Below are positions 44,896-53,537 of a stretch of DNA of 64,000 bases, piece after piece (positions within the stretch are counted from its first letter, which is position 1; each line of letters starts with the position of its first letter). The notes under the pieces were generated by a model. The model did not search any database, was not told the DNA's origin, and was given only the letters and a program-made list of their open reading frames with translations. This DNA is from Chitinophaga sp. GbtcB8 (GTDB lineage: Bacteria; Bacteroidota; Bacteroidia; Chitinophagales; Chitinophagaceae), in assembly GCF_019091455.1 (NCBI RefSeq), contig NZ_JAGXJN010000002.1, positions 124,001 through 188,000 of the forward strand, in the 5' to 3' direction. A program made the translations under genes and the position numbers.

Positions 44896-45008
44896 AAAGA
44901 ATGTAAAATGTAAAATTTTAAATCATAAATGTAAAAGTAAAATACCGCGAAACCAAGTAAACCTATATCCGTGGCTTTTACTTTTACATTTGAAATTTTA
45001 CATTCTTT
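44896..45008. repeat. Long AT-rich inverted repeat after the ABC operon
   Basis: Outer arms AAAGAATGTAAAAT (44896-44909) and ATTTTACATTCTTT (44995-45008) and inner arms AAATGTAAAAGTAAAA (44927-44942) and its exact reverse complement (44976-44991) form a large hairpin. The left side has a 17-base insertion-like duplication of the TGTAAAAT motif. It ends two bases from the ABC permease stop, so it may act as a terminator, or be a small mobile inverted repeat. Confidence 0.7.
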
Positions 45009-45009
45009 C

Positions 45010-46017
45010 TCAGGTCCTGATCTCCCTTCTCATAAATAAATAATAGGAAAGCGCAAAGCACACTACTGTTGCTGCTATGAGCCCGCTTACCTGCGGCCAT
45101 ACCACCAGCAGGCTTTCCCGTATTGACAAGGGCGATGGGATGGCACCTGCCATCTGTTCCATTGTCAGCGGTCCCAGGCTGCGCACGGAGGGCATTAGCA
45201 GGGTGGTAGTGGCATCGGTATACAGCTGGCTGGGTACCAGCCGCATGATGGTGATGATGGCGCCATTATAAGATGCTACCTGTTCCTGGCTCAAAGTACC
45301 GGGATCAGGCAGGAATGCGCTCACAACAATCCTTAAAAGGATCTGGTAAAAAACTGTAAAGAATAACCAGATGGCAATGGCAGTTAGCGCGGAAGTGGCT
45401 GTTTGCCGGAACTTCACGGATAAAAGAATGGAAAGGTTCAGCCAGAAGGCAATGTAGATCACGCTGAGGGCAGTGAAACACATGATCCTTATAAACTCCG
45501 AAGGCTCCATCTTAACACCGGTTGTTATAAGCCCGCCGCCTATCATTAAAAGACTGAGTGAAAAGAACAGAATACTGACCACAATGAGGGAGGCCGTAAA
45601 TTTTGCATTCAGCAGGGAATCCCGGTAAATGGGCTGTGCCACCAGGCGTATGAGGGTACCATTGGACTGCTCCGAGTTAATGGCATCAAAGCCCAGGGCA
45701 ATTCCCAGCAAAGGCCCCAGAAAGCCAATAAATACATGGAAGGGTGGTAAGGATCCGTCGGTGATGGTGAGCAGCTTCAGGTAAAGGAATAAGCTGTCCG
45801 GATCCTGCGGGTTGGTAACGGCCCTGCCAATGTTGGTAAGCGATACGTACAGCGAGCCAAGGAAGGTAACCAGTATAAGCCCGGCCAGTATAATGAACCG
45901 CCAGCTGCGTACCTGGTCTGCCACTTCCTTTCGTACCATTACAGAAAAAGGGCTGGCATTATTGCTTTCCCCATTTGCCGGTAAAAGACCTTTTAAAAAA
46001 GCCGGTTGACTTTTCAT
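45010..46017 (-). CDS. ABC-2 type transporter permease
   Basis: The 335-residue protein has about six hydrophobic segments: one near 40-57 after R-S-W-R-F, four between 110 and 250, and the last at about 305-325. There is an extracytoplasmic loop after the first segment. This is the ABC-2 layout. The first ATG (46017) overlaps the ATPase gene by 59 bases; an internal ATG at 45939 (M-V-R-K-E) would avoid that and still precede the first membrane segment, so the start is uncertain. It is the last gene of a three-gene operon with the ATPase and a NEW3-domain protein. The substrate is unknown. Confidence 0.85.
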   Translation of the reverse strand: MKSQPAFLKGLLPANGESNNASPFSVMVRKEVADQVRSWRFIILAGLILVTFLGSLYVSLTNIGRAVTNPQDPDSLFLYLKLLTITDGSLPPFHVFIGFLGPLLGIALGFDAINSEQSNGTLIRLVAQPIYRDSLLNAKFTASLIVVSILFFSLSLLMIGGGLITTGVKMEPSEFIRIMCFTALSVIYIAFWLNLSILLSVKFRQTATSALTAIAIWLFFTVFYQILLRIVVSAFLPDPGTLSQEQVASYNGAIITIMRLVPSQLYTDATTTLLMPSVRSLGPLTMEQMAGAIPSPLSIRESLLVVWPQVSGLIAATVVCFALSYYLFMRREIRT

Positions 46018-46978
46018 TGGAGATATTTTCCTTTAAATTATTTTCAAAATAACGTTGATAGATCTCATCGAGGCCGTAAGTGCGCTCCTGTACGCCGGTT
46101 ACATCATACCCGTTGTGTACAAAGAAGCGCACAATTTCGGGCGTAATATTTTCCTGTCCGGCAATCTGTGCGCTGTTGGCGGATAAGGTTACCTGCTTTA
46201 CGGCAGGCAGCGCCAGCAGCTGTCCCTGCAGCTGCGCCGTTTGTTCCGGCAGCTTTTTAACCATTACCTGTACCTCATAGGGCGCTGATCTGAACAGGTT
46301 AGCGGCCAGGGTTTCAATATTACCTTCTGCCAGCAGCTGGCCCCCCACGAAAATGCCTACACGGTTACAGATCTGCTGTACCTGGTGAAGATGGTGGGAT
46401 GATAGCAGCACCGTCATTCCCTGCTGCTGGTTCAGCTGCCGGATAAGCTCCAGGAAATCCTTTACCCCGGCAGGGTCTATGCCCAGGGTAGGCTCATCCA
46501 GGATGATCACTTCCGGTTGGCGGATCAGTACATCGGCCAGGCCTAAACGCTGTTTCATGCCACGGGAAAAGGTGCCTGCCTTTTTATGCAGCGCATCTTC
46601 CAGGCCTACCTGCTGCAGCATAGTGCCGGCACGCGCTTTCACCTCCTTTTCCGGGATGCCGTTCAGCCGTCCTATATACACCAGGTTTTCCAGCGCGGTA
46701 AGGTCATTGTAAAAGCCAACATTATCAGGCATATAACCCACCTTCTTCTTTACATAGATAGGATTACGGGACGCATTTACCCCGCAGATACGTGCCTCGC
46801 CGGCGGTAGGTTCCGTTAACCCCAGCAGCATCAGGATAGTGGTGGATTTGCCTGCACCGTTAGGGCCCAGCAGACCGAAAACTTCTCCTTTATGGATAGC
46901 CAGGTGCAGATCATCGACCGCTTTCAGGGAACCATAGTGTTTGGTTAGCCCATGGATCTCAATGATTGGTTGTTCCAT
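45959..46978 (-). CDS. ABC transporter ATP-binding protein
   Basis: The 339-residue protein has Walker A G-P-N-G-A-G-K-S-T (about 38-46), the ABC signature F-S-R-G-M-K-Q-R (about 135-142), Walker B V-I-I-L-D-E-P-T (about 155-162) and the H-loop S-S-H-H. The C-terminal 110 residues are an extension typical of the CcmA/NatA-like drug and polymer exporter ATPases. It forms an operon with the NEW3-domain gene (five bases upstream) and the permease gene. Confidence 0.95.
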   Translation of the reverse strand: MEQPIIEIHGLTKHYGSLKAVDDLHLAIHKGEVFGLLGPNGAGKSTTILMLLGLTEPTAGEARICGVNASRNPIYVKKKVGYMPDNVGFYNDLTALENLVYIGRLNGIPEKEVKARAGTMLQQVGLEDALHKKAGTFSRGMKQRLGLADVLIRQPEVIILDEPTLGIDPAGVKDFLELIRQLNQQQGMTVLLSSHHLHQVQQICNRVGIFVGGQLLAEGNIETLAANLFRSAPYEVQVMVKKLPEQTAQLQGQLLALPAVKQVTLSANSAQIAGQENITPEIVRFFVHNGYDVTGVQERTYGLDEIYQRYFENNLKENISNEKSTGFFKRSFTGKWGKQ

Positions 46979-46983
46979 AGCTT

Positions 46984-47850
46984 TTACCTCCTGCCATATT
47001 TACGGATAAGGTAATAAACAGCTCCCAGCGCCAGTAATATTACCAGTATGCCTATCCAGCCGGTAAGCAGGGAAGTTTTTACCGTCATACGGAAAGATGC
47101 TGTAGCGGTGGAATAATTATTTTTAACGGTGAAGTTGGTTACGTAGTCGCCTGCAATGGTCTTATCAGGTACCTGCAGGGTAGCTACTACTTCCGCTTCC
47201 TTACCCGGGGCCAGCTGCGCAATGGTGGCCGGTTGAAAGGATGCCTGCCACTGGCTGGGCGTTTGGGAGGAAAGGGTTAGATTGTCAAGCGGGATGGTGC
47301 CCATGTTCTTCACCACCAGGCGGATCTCTTTACGGCTGCCTTCCGTTACATCATCACTCAGCCTGCCGGTTGGTGTGGTCAGCTGCACATTGTAGGTGCC
47401 CTTTACCACGGCTTCCAGGGCTAGTTTGGAAGAGTCCATACCGGTTACGGCCACCAGGGGAATATCGTACTTAGCCGGTTTTGCTTCCGGTGTAGGACTG
47501 ATCTCTACCTGTATGTCCTGCGTTCGGCCGGAATCAATGTTGATGGAGGTTACCTGCATACCTTCTACCTTGAAGGAAATGCCCCAGCCTTCAGGTACCC
47601 TGCCTGAAAGCCGGAATATACGCGGTACAGGGGCTGCATTGCGTAATTGTGCATTGTAGGTGAATGTGGTGTTGGCTGCGGCTTCCAGGTTCATAAGCCT
47701 TGCGGTAAAAGGTGGCGCTGAACGGTTAGCTGTTTGTGCGGCGGCGTGGCGGCCGCATAACATCAGTAAAAAGAAGCCTGAAAGAAGGATACGTGGACGC
47801 AGCTGAATAAGCCGCCGATGCAGTTTTCTGGTAGTTAAAATCGCTATCAT
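46984..47850 (-). CDS. NEW3-domain protein with signal peptide and C-terminal membrane anchor
   Basis: The 288-residue protein starts with a basic signal sequence (about 17-38), carries two Ig-like NEW3-type domains (about 50-150 and 150-255; V-P-E-G-W and L-S-S-Q-T-P-S-Q-W in the typical places, and L-A-P-G-K-E-A-E-V), and ends with one transmembrane helix (about 262-282) and a short basic tail. NEW3 domains are associated with carbohydrate-active and export proteins. Its position at the head of the ABC operon suggests that it is a periplasmic partner of the exporter or a sensor of the exported polymer. Confidence 0.82.
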   Translation of the reverse strand: MIAILTTRKLHRRLIQLRPRILLSGFFLLMLCGRHAAAQTANRSAPPFTARLMNLEAAANTTFTYNAQLRNAAPVPRIFRLSGRVPEGWGISFKVEGMQVTSINIDSGRTQDIQVEISPTPEAKPAKYDIPLVAVTGMDSSKLALEAVVKGTYNVQLTTPTGRLSDDVTEGSRKEIRLVVKNMGTIPLDNLTLSSQTPSQWQASFQPATIAQLAPGKEAEVVATLQVPDKTIAGDYVTNFTVKNNYSTATASFRMTVKTSLLTGWIGILVILLALGAVYYLIRKYGRR

Positions 47851-48096
47851 AGAATTAATAAATAATAATTACGTCCTTTATGAAATAACAGCTATTTATT
47901 TTCCTACAGTAGAATGTTTTTTAAACAGCGCCAAATTAATGGTGAAATTTCAAACCATTTGCTAATAAAATGTGAAAATTTGTGGATCCAGGAGGAATGA
48001 AAGGCATGAATGTTGGTTGAGGTTTTAAGCAGCTCCGGGAGATCTTAGCGGCGCCGGTAGAATAAATAACCATGTTTAATTTAAAGTGATCATAAA

Positions 48097-48528
48097 ATGA
48101 AGCCCATTTTAGCTGGTATTGCCGGTACTGCAGTCATGACTGGCTTTTCTTATTTATTGTCTTTGTTAGCGCACAAAAACTGGCGGGTGATACATGTGCT
48201 GGCAGCGGTGCTCAGCGGCCCACGGTTACAGGTGCAGCCCGTGCCTTACACACGCGGGCGATTGATAACAGCAGGTATTGTTCATTATGCAATAGGGATC
48301 TTATTTGCTATAGCATACCGTAAGCTGGCTGATGCAGGTGTTACCAGCTATTCATTTGCCAGTGCGGCTTTGTACGGCGTTGCTATTGGTATTTTAGCGA
48401 TGGTGGTGTGGCGGATTACTTTTGCGCTGCGTTATAAACCGCCGGGCGTTCAGTTATCATCTTATCTTCCCGTTATTGGCAACGGGCATATCCTGTTTAG
48501 CCTAACCATGGTTGTGGTGCTGCGTTAG
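48097..48528 (+). CDS. Small integral membrane protein of unknown function
   Basis: The 143-residue protein has about four hydrophobic helices (about 4-23, 60-78, 85-107, 122-141) with short loops and no signal peptide cleavage site. A glycine-rich first helix (A-G-I-A-G-T-A-V-M-T-G) and a final G-N-G-H-I segment are seen. I do not recognise the family with confidence. It converges with the usher gene, three bases apart. Confidence 0.7.
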   Translation: MKPILAGIAGTAVMTGFSYLLSLLAHKNWRVIHVLAAVLSGPRLQVQPVPYTRGRLITAGIVHYAIGILFAIAYRKLADAGVTSYSFASAALYGVAIGILAMVVWRITFALRYKPPGVQLSSYLPVIGNGHILFSLTMVVVLR

Positions 48529-48531
48529 TAA

Positions 48532-51186
48532 CTACCACGCTTTCCCAATTGCCCCGGCTTCACGTTCCACTATAAACCGCAGCCCGTCTATTACATCGCC
48601 TTCCTTGTTTGCCGAAATATGAAATGGAAGAGCAGGAGGAGTGGAGCGCAGCCCCAGTTTTTTTAATTGCTCCGGATCTATCCGGGCGGTGTATGCTCCG
48701 GGGGCTAAGCCCATATAGTTAAAGAAACCATCTGTTTCTGTTAAGGTGCTGGCCGCCATGCTGGAATCCGGCCGGTAAAAGCAAACCCTGATGCGGCCCA
48801 GCCCTTTTGAGGTTTCGCTTTCATGTAAAAGCACCTGGCCTGATACTTCTCCTACCACCACTACCGGCACTTCAATCAGCTTTAGCTGGTTAGGTACTAC
48901 CACCACGCTGATCACCTGATTTTTTGCCCGCCAGGCAATATTATCAAAAGCGCTGCGGCTCAGGTCCAGGTAATAGGTGGTGTAAGGCTCCATGTCCTGT
49001 ATGAGCAGCGTGGTATCCGGCTGGCGCTGGAATACGCGCCCGCCATTAGCGGAAAGCCTGAGCCCCTGCGCTTTTGGTTCGCCCTTATCATGCAACCCGT
49101 TCCCGTTCAGGTCCAGGAATGCCTGCAGAATAACGCCTCCTGTGCCTACCATGCTGCGGTTGCTTACACCGGTATAACCGGTTTTACCATCATATACCAG
49201 GCTTCCCCTGGCAGATTCCACTACGGTAGTGGTGTGGTTGCTCCGCAGGATGGATGCTCCCATTTGCCCGAAAGAAAAATCATACCGTAAGCCCAGCTGG
49301 AAATTACTGATCCGGCTCCTGTAGTTTCTTTCATAAGATGCATTCAGGTACCCGTTGCGGAAAAGGTATTTCCCTATTTCACAGCGGGCAGATATCAGCC
49401 GGTTGTCGGTGTAGGCATATTGTACCTGTGGCATCACCAGGAATTTCCCGGGGATACGGAAAGAGAGGCCCAGGTTGCTGTAAATGAAAGGTTGATCCTT
49501 GCCCACCATTACTGCATATGTGGTAAGGTTGGTGCCTACCCTTAATATGGCGCCGGATAACAGCAATTCCGAAGTGGTGTATTTCAGATCCTGGGAAACA
49601 AGCTGGTTCAGGGTTAAACGTGTGAACATGGAAAAGTGCTGTCCAAAGAAGGGTTTGGCCAGCATTATTTTTCGCTCTTCCCGGAAATTATAAATAATAG
49701 CCTGCTGTCCTTTTTTATAACGGGTGTATTGCAGGTCTACCTGCAGGTTGGAGCGTGTGCGGTAGGTAAGGATGCCCTGTGTTCTTACATTATGTGTGTA
49801 TTCCCCGTTAAACAGCAGGTTAGTGGCCATGCGGATAGAGGTGGTTACAAAGGGCATGGCTGGGTTTGTGGAAATGGAGGAAAGGTATTCCGCTCCTGCG
49901 CCTATTGTTATATGTTTGGTGGCTCCGTAATTCATTTGTGCGCGGGAGAACCGGCTGCTTAAACTATCTTCTACAAAACCGGCGCTGGCAGTGTATTCAA
50001 ATTCATTCTTAGGTAAAAAGTTAAACGGGATGCTGATGTTCTGTTCCTGTATCCGCTCTTCCCCAAAGGGGCCATAAAAACGCAGCCTTATCTGTGAATT
50101 ACCATACACCAGCGGCACATCAAAAGTGTAAAAGCCTGCTGCATCGGCTACGGTGTAATCCACCAAAGCATTGTTCACATACAGCTCTACCGTCCACCCG
50201 GGTTCTGTAATGTTGCTTAATGTATAAGTGCCAAAGGAGCGGCGGTAGGTAGTAGGCGCATTGGTGAGCTGTACACCCACTACAGGATCAAAGATGGAAG
50301 CGGTGGATTGTGTGAAGATCTTCCCGGCAATGATCTGCCGCAGGCCGCGCTGGTTATTATCTACATACCGCCAGCGGTAATATTGCTGCCGCTGATCAAA
50401 GGGGCGGATCTCTTTTACTCCTTTATCAGGTGTTACCTGCTGCTGTACGTAATTATTGTAGTTAAGAGAAGCAGTGGCCTCGCCACCTGCAATGGTAGCG
50501 CCTAATCCCAGGTTCACCCATACATCGCTGGCCTGCGTGCGCTGGTTAGCTACTACCGACCAATCAGCCATTCCAAACCGGAAAAACGGGTAATCGCGTT
50601 TGATCACCGTGTCTGCTTTCATCTTTCCACTGAGGCGGTTTATATTCTGCCGCATCAGCGCCAGCCGCATTTCCCGCACGGCGGGCAGTTCCAGCTTAGT
50701 GTTCATGTTCACGGAAAGGTTGCGGAAGTTGAATTTGCATGGCAGCCCGAATACTTTTCCGAAATATTCCAGCCTTAGAAAAATGGAGGTTCCCGATATG
50801 GCAAGGTCCTCTTTATGCAGCCTGTAAACATGATCACGGTAGCGTATTTCATTTTTTGCCCGGTCTATCAGGTAAAGATCTTTCTCACCCAGGAAATATC
50901 CTGATATGGAATCACCGGTAGCTGAGCGGTTGCTCCTGACCTTTATAAAATCAAATACATCCGTAACAGAAAGGTAGGCTGTATCTCCATTGATCAATGC
51001 CGGCACTTCCAGCCCGCCAACGCCCTGTACTACCAGGAATACAGAGGTTTCAAAGAGAATGGGTTCAGGCTCCTTATTATCCGCCGCATACAACAACATC
51101 CGGCAACAGCATAACGGTAACAACAGGTAAAGCATTTTTATGCTGCTATACCTGCTGCGTAGGATGTGTTGGATGCTGCTTATCAT
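48532..51186 (-). CDS. Usher-like outer-membrane protein of a chaperone-usher pilus operon
   Basis: The 884-residue protein has a signal segment (about 17-34). A beta-rich N-terminal region (about 45-160) with L-E-V-P-A-L-I-N-G resembles usher N-terminal domains. A long barrel-like part follows (about 190-690), rich in alternating aromatic strands and containing E-P-G-W-T-V-E-L-Y-V-N, F-D-V-P-L-V-Y-G and G-P-F-G-E-E-R, which match the plug/barrel segments of FimD-like ushers. At about 690-705 sits F-L-D-L-N-G-N-G-x-x-D-x-G-E-P, a SdrD-like motif of long ushers, and about 773-845 is a carboxypeptidase-regulatory-like domain. It is the last gene of the operon, three bases after the DUF4402 gene. 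Ushers translocate and assemble pilin subunits. Confidence 0.82.
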   Translation of the reverse strand: MISSIQHILRSRYSSIKMLYLLLPLCCCRMLLYAADNKEPEPILFETSVFLVVQGVGGLEVPALINGDTAYLSVTDVFDFIKVRSNRSATGDSISGYFLGEKDLYLIDRAKNEIRYRDHVYRLHKEDLAISGTSIFLRLEYFGKVFGLPCKFNFRNLSVNMNTKLELPAVREMRLALMRQNINRLSGKMKADTVIKRDYPFFRFGMADWSVVANQRTQASDVWVNLGLGATIAGGEATASLNYNNYVQQQVTPDKGVKEIRPFDQRQQYYRWRYVDNNQRGLRQIIAGKIFTQSTASIFDPVVGVQLTNAPTTYRRSFGTYTLSNITEPGWTVELYVNNALVDYTVADAAGFYTFDVPLVYGNSQIRLRFYGPFGEERIQEQNISIPFNFLPKNEFEYTASAGFVEDSLSSRFSRAQMNYGATKHITIGAGAEYLSSISTNPAMPFVTTSIRMATNLLFNGEYTHNVRTQGILTYRTRSNLQVDLQYTRYKKGQQAIIYNFREERKIMLAKPFFGQHFSMFTRLTLNQLVSQDLKYTTSELLLSGAILRVGTNLTTYAVMVGKDQPFIYSNLGLSFRIPGKFLVMPQVQYAYTDNRLISARCEIGKYLFRNGYLNASYERNYRSRISNFQLGLRYDFSFGQMGASILRSNHTTTVVESARGSLVYDGKTGYTGVSNRSMVGTGGVILQAFLDLNGNGLHDKGEPKAQGLRLSANGGRVFQRQPDTTLLIQDMEPYTTYYLDLSRSAFDNIAWRAKNQVISVVVVPNQLKLIEVPVVVVGEVSGQVLLHESETSKGLGRIRVCFYRPDSSMAASTLTETDGFFNYMGLAPGAYTARIDPEQLKKLGLRSTPPALPFHISANKEGDVIDGLRFIVEREAGAIGKAW

Positions 51187-51189
51187 ATT

Positions 51190-51723
51190 TTATTCCTGTA
51201 TGAAAGTCACGTTGAACGTACCGCTGTAATTCCCTACCGGGTTGGCCAGCGGGCTGCCAACAATCAGTGTTCCGCCAATACGCACCTGCGTACGTGCCGG
51301 TGGGGTGGCGGTGGTAATGAACGGGCTGCCGGTGCTGGAAGTGCCTATCTGGAGGGTGAGGGTGCCGCCGTTGCTGCCGCTAAGGGTTACATTGGGGCCA
51401 TTCATTATTGAGACGAGCGTGCCGGGATTGGCTTCCACTTCAAAAACTGCAGAAGAGAAGGGATAGCCAAGATTGGCCTGTACAATGCTGCCTGTTACAG
51501 AGCGGGAGCCATCCGGATATATAATCACCGTGCCGCCGGAAGCGCCCTGGAAAAATGCGCCGAAAATGAGCCCCTGCGCCGGGTTTACATAGATCGCTAT
51601 AGGACGTGGCGGCGGCTCCTGCGCCAGCGCCGGCAGTTGCAGGCAAAACAGGCACAGTATCAGGTACAGGCCTTTTTTAAAGCCTGGCCTGTGAAATATA
51701 TTTTTGCCGCTAACTGCTCTCAT
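51190..51723 (-). CDS. DUF4402-type pilin-like protein, second subunit
   Basis: The 177-residue protein has a signal peptide (about 18-35, ending A-L-A-Q). The mature chain is beta-rich and follows the DUF4402 pattern: G-L-I-F-G-A-F, G-G-T-V-I-I-Y-P-D-G, then F-E-V-E-A-N, V-R-I-G-G-T-L and a last strand G-N-Y-S-G-T-F-N-V-T. It is more divergent than the other DUF4402 protein in the operon and could be a tip or minor subunit. It lies between the chaperone gene (seven bases upstream) and the usher gene (three bases downstream). Confidence 0.78.
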   Translation of the reverse strand: MRAVSGKNIFHRPGFKKGLYLILCLFCLQLPALAQEPPPRPIAIYVNPAQGLIFGAFFQGASGGTVIIYPDGSRSVTGSIVQANLGYPFSSAVFEVEANPGTLVSIMNGPNVTLSGSNGGTLTLQIGTSSTGSPFITTATPPARTQVRIGGTLIVGSPLANPVGNYSGTFNVTFIQE

Positions 51724-51730
51724 TAATCCA

Positions 51731-52600
51731 TTATTTCAATACCAGCGCTGCCTGCGCCAATGTGGCTCCCGTGCCATCATCGGTGGTTGTTCCATATACC
51801 ACTACCAGCTTGCCGCTGTGATAGTTAATGCCGGGTTTTGCCGCCAGTGGCACCTGCATATGCCGCAAGCGGGTAGGCGTATAAACAGCCATCCCTTTAA
51901 CACTGGCCACCCGCGTGGTTTTCCCCCTGGAAGAAATATGATCTACTGTAATATCGCCATACACAGAGGTATTACCGCTGCGGTTAAATACCATCTGCAG
52001 CTTTACCCCGTTGTTCTCCGTAACCAGGTTGAGGTCTGAAAGGCTGACGGCGCCTGTTTTCGGGCCATAGCGGATAATAACGGGAATGGATATCCCAAAC
52101 ACTGGCGTTAGCCGTACAGATATACCTTCACCTTCCTTAGCGGATGCCGGCGCATCTTCCCCCAGGGCCTTTTCATTTGGCTCTGCCCGCAGGTAAATAT
52201 GGGAGCGGTATTCACCGGAATCCAGCTGGCTGGTATTTATCAGCTGCAGCTTCACTACCTGGGCCTCATTCGGAGGTAATACCACGCTGCGTGGGAAAAA
52301 GCGGACAAAGCTGCTGGCGAAATGCTGCCCGGAATCCGGTTCGCTGATCTTTTCAAAAGAGCCGTCTTCGTTCATCCTGATCTCAATGAAGGATACAAGG
52401 TACCGGGCTGTATCTTTCCCGGTATTGGCAATATTCAGCTCCTGCAATCCTTTTTTACCGTCAAAGACTACCCGCATAGGGGTTACCAGCAGGTTGCCCT
52501 GTGCAAATGTTTGGGTGTTTATAAAAAGCGGCCCGCCTGCCAACGTAATGGCCAGCATAAGGGAGGAAGAGGGAAAATAACGTTTCAGTGTACGTAACAT
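51731..52600 (-). CDS. PapD-like periplasmic chaperone
   Basis: The 289-residue protein has a signal peptide (about 12-34, ending F-A-Q) and two Ig-like domains. The first (about 36-155) has the features of pilus chaperones: N-T-G-K-D in the second strand, R-F-F-P-R-S-V-V-L-P-P-N-E-A-Q (matching the conserved P-P-x-x-x-Q turn), and G-E-Y-R-S-H-I-Y-L-R. The second (about 175-289) is a beta domain. Chaperones of this type donate a strand to pilins in the periplasm. It is placed between two DUF4402 pilin genes and upstream of the usher gene. Confidence 0.8.
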   Translation of the reverse strand: MLRTLKRYFPSSSLMLAITLAGGPLFINTQTFAQGNLLVTPMRVVFDGKKGLQELNIANTGKDTARYLVSFIEIRMNEDGSFEKISEPDSGQHFASSFVRFFPRSVVLPPNEAQVVKLQLINTSQLDSGEYRSHIYLRAEPNEKALGEDAPASAKEGEGISVRLTPVFGISIPVIIRYGPKTGAVSLSDLNLVTENNGVKLQMVFNRSGNTSVYGDITVDHISSRGKTTRVASVKGMAVYTPTRLRHMQVPLAAKPGINYHSGKLVVVYGTTTDDGTGATLAQAALVLK

Positions 52601-52687
52601 GCGCTTATGGGTTCATAATACGGGAATGGATCCGGCCGTATGTACGGCGGACCATTGCCAGAATAGGATATGGAGCTTAATAAAGGA

Positions 52688-53203
52688 TCAGTTATAGTTA
52701 ACCGTTACATTAAAAGGCGTACCGGACACGTAGGTGCCTGCAGGTTGTGCTGCGCTTACATTCAGGGTGGCGCCTACATTCAGCGTTTCTGTGCCGCCGG
52801 TTAAGGTGCCGTTTGAGCCTGAAGGGCTGCTCGTGAAACTGGTAACGGTCATTGTATTTGAACCGCTTGTAATGGTGAGGGCTGAAGAGGGTAAGGTAAC
52901 ATTGTAAGTGTAGTCCTCTAGTCCTGTTACGGTGAAAGATGCAGCGGTTACCGTTCCGTTATCAACGGGCAGTGTTACACCGCCGCTAGGTGTGCGCACG
53001 CCTGCCGGGGTTAATACAACCGTTCCGCCGGTAGTGGATTGTACTGATAAAATCCCGAAGTTCATGTCAACGTCCTTGGTAATGGCAATGGGCGTTACAA
53101 TGGTTGCCGTTGCAGTGGCGCTTGCCGTTTCCTGGGCTTTAGTGCTGATCCCGAGGCTCATGAGCCCTAATGTAAGTGTGTAGAAAATTGCTGTACTTTT
53201 CAT
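52688..53203 (-). CDS. DUF4402-domain pilin-like protein, probable major subunit
   Basis: The 171-residue protein has a signal peptide (about 1-23). The mature chain carries a nearly ideal DUF4402 pattern: A-T-I-V-T-P-I-A-I-T-K (33-43), M-N-F-G-I-L (47-52), G-G-T-V-V-L-T-P-A-G-V-R (58-69), A-A-S-F-T-V-T-G (86-93) and a final G-T-Y-V-S-G-T-P-F-N-V-T-V-N-Y. DUF4402 proteins are pilin-like and occur with chaperone-usher genes in Proteobacteria. It is the first gene of the operon, 87 bases before the chaperone gene, the usual site of a major subunit. Confidence 0.85.
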   Translation of the reverse strand: MKSTAIFYTLTLGLMSLGISTKAQETASATATATIVTPIAITKDVDMNFGILSVQSTTGGTVVLTPAGVRTPSGGVTLPVDNGTVTAASFTVTGLEDYTYNVTLPSSALTITSGSNTMTVTSFTSSPSGSNGTLTGGTETLNVGATLNVSAAQPAGTYVSGTPFNVTVNYN

Positions 53204-53537
53204 AGTTTAAATTTTAATACAAGGAAGGATGTACATAGGTTGTACAGTTGTTCTCCGTTCGGTGTGATTTAATTAGTGTTATAAATGTATTCGGTGATAA
53301 TGATATATCTGGTTGTCCGGATCAGGATATGTTATGGGATCATCTAAAACCGGCCATGCACTCCTGTTTATTAAACACATACGGAATAATTTGGGAGGTG
53401 GTTTCATTATACAACGAAAGTTCTCAGAACCGGGCTGACCAGCTGCCGGTTAGCTTCAGCATAATCATTGATTTGATCCGCATAACTTTTAAAAAAAGCG
53501 CTGCCCTAATTTTGTACTGCTAATTTTATTATTTGAT
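53204..53537. other. Intergenic region upstream of the pilus operon and the SDR gene
   Basis: This 334-base divergent region has no gene. It is AT-rich near 53204-53300. It must contain both promoters, but I could not pick a convincing TAnnTTTG element or a strong palindrome. Confidence 0.5.
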
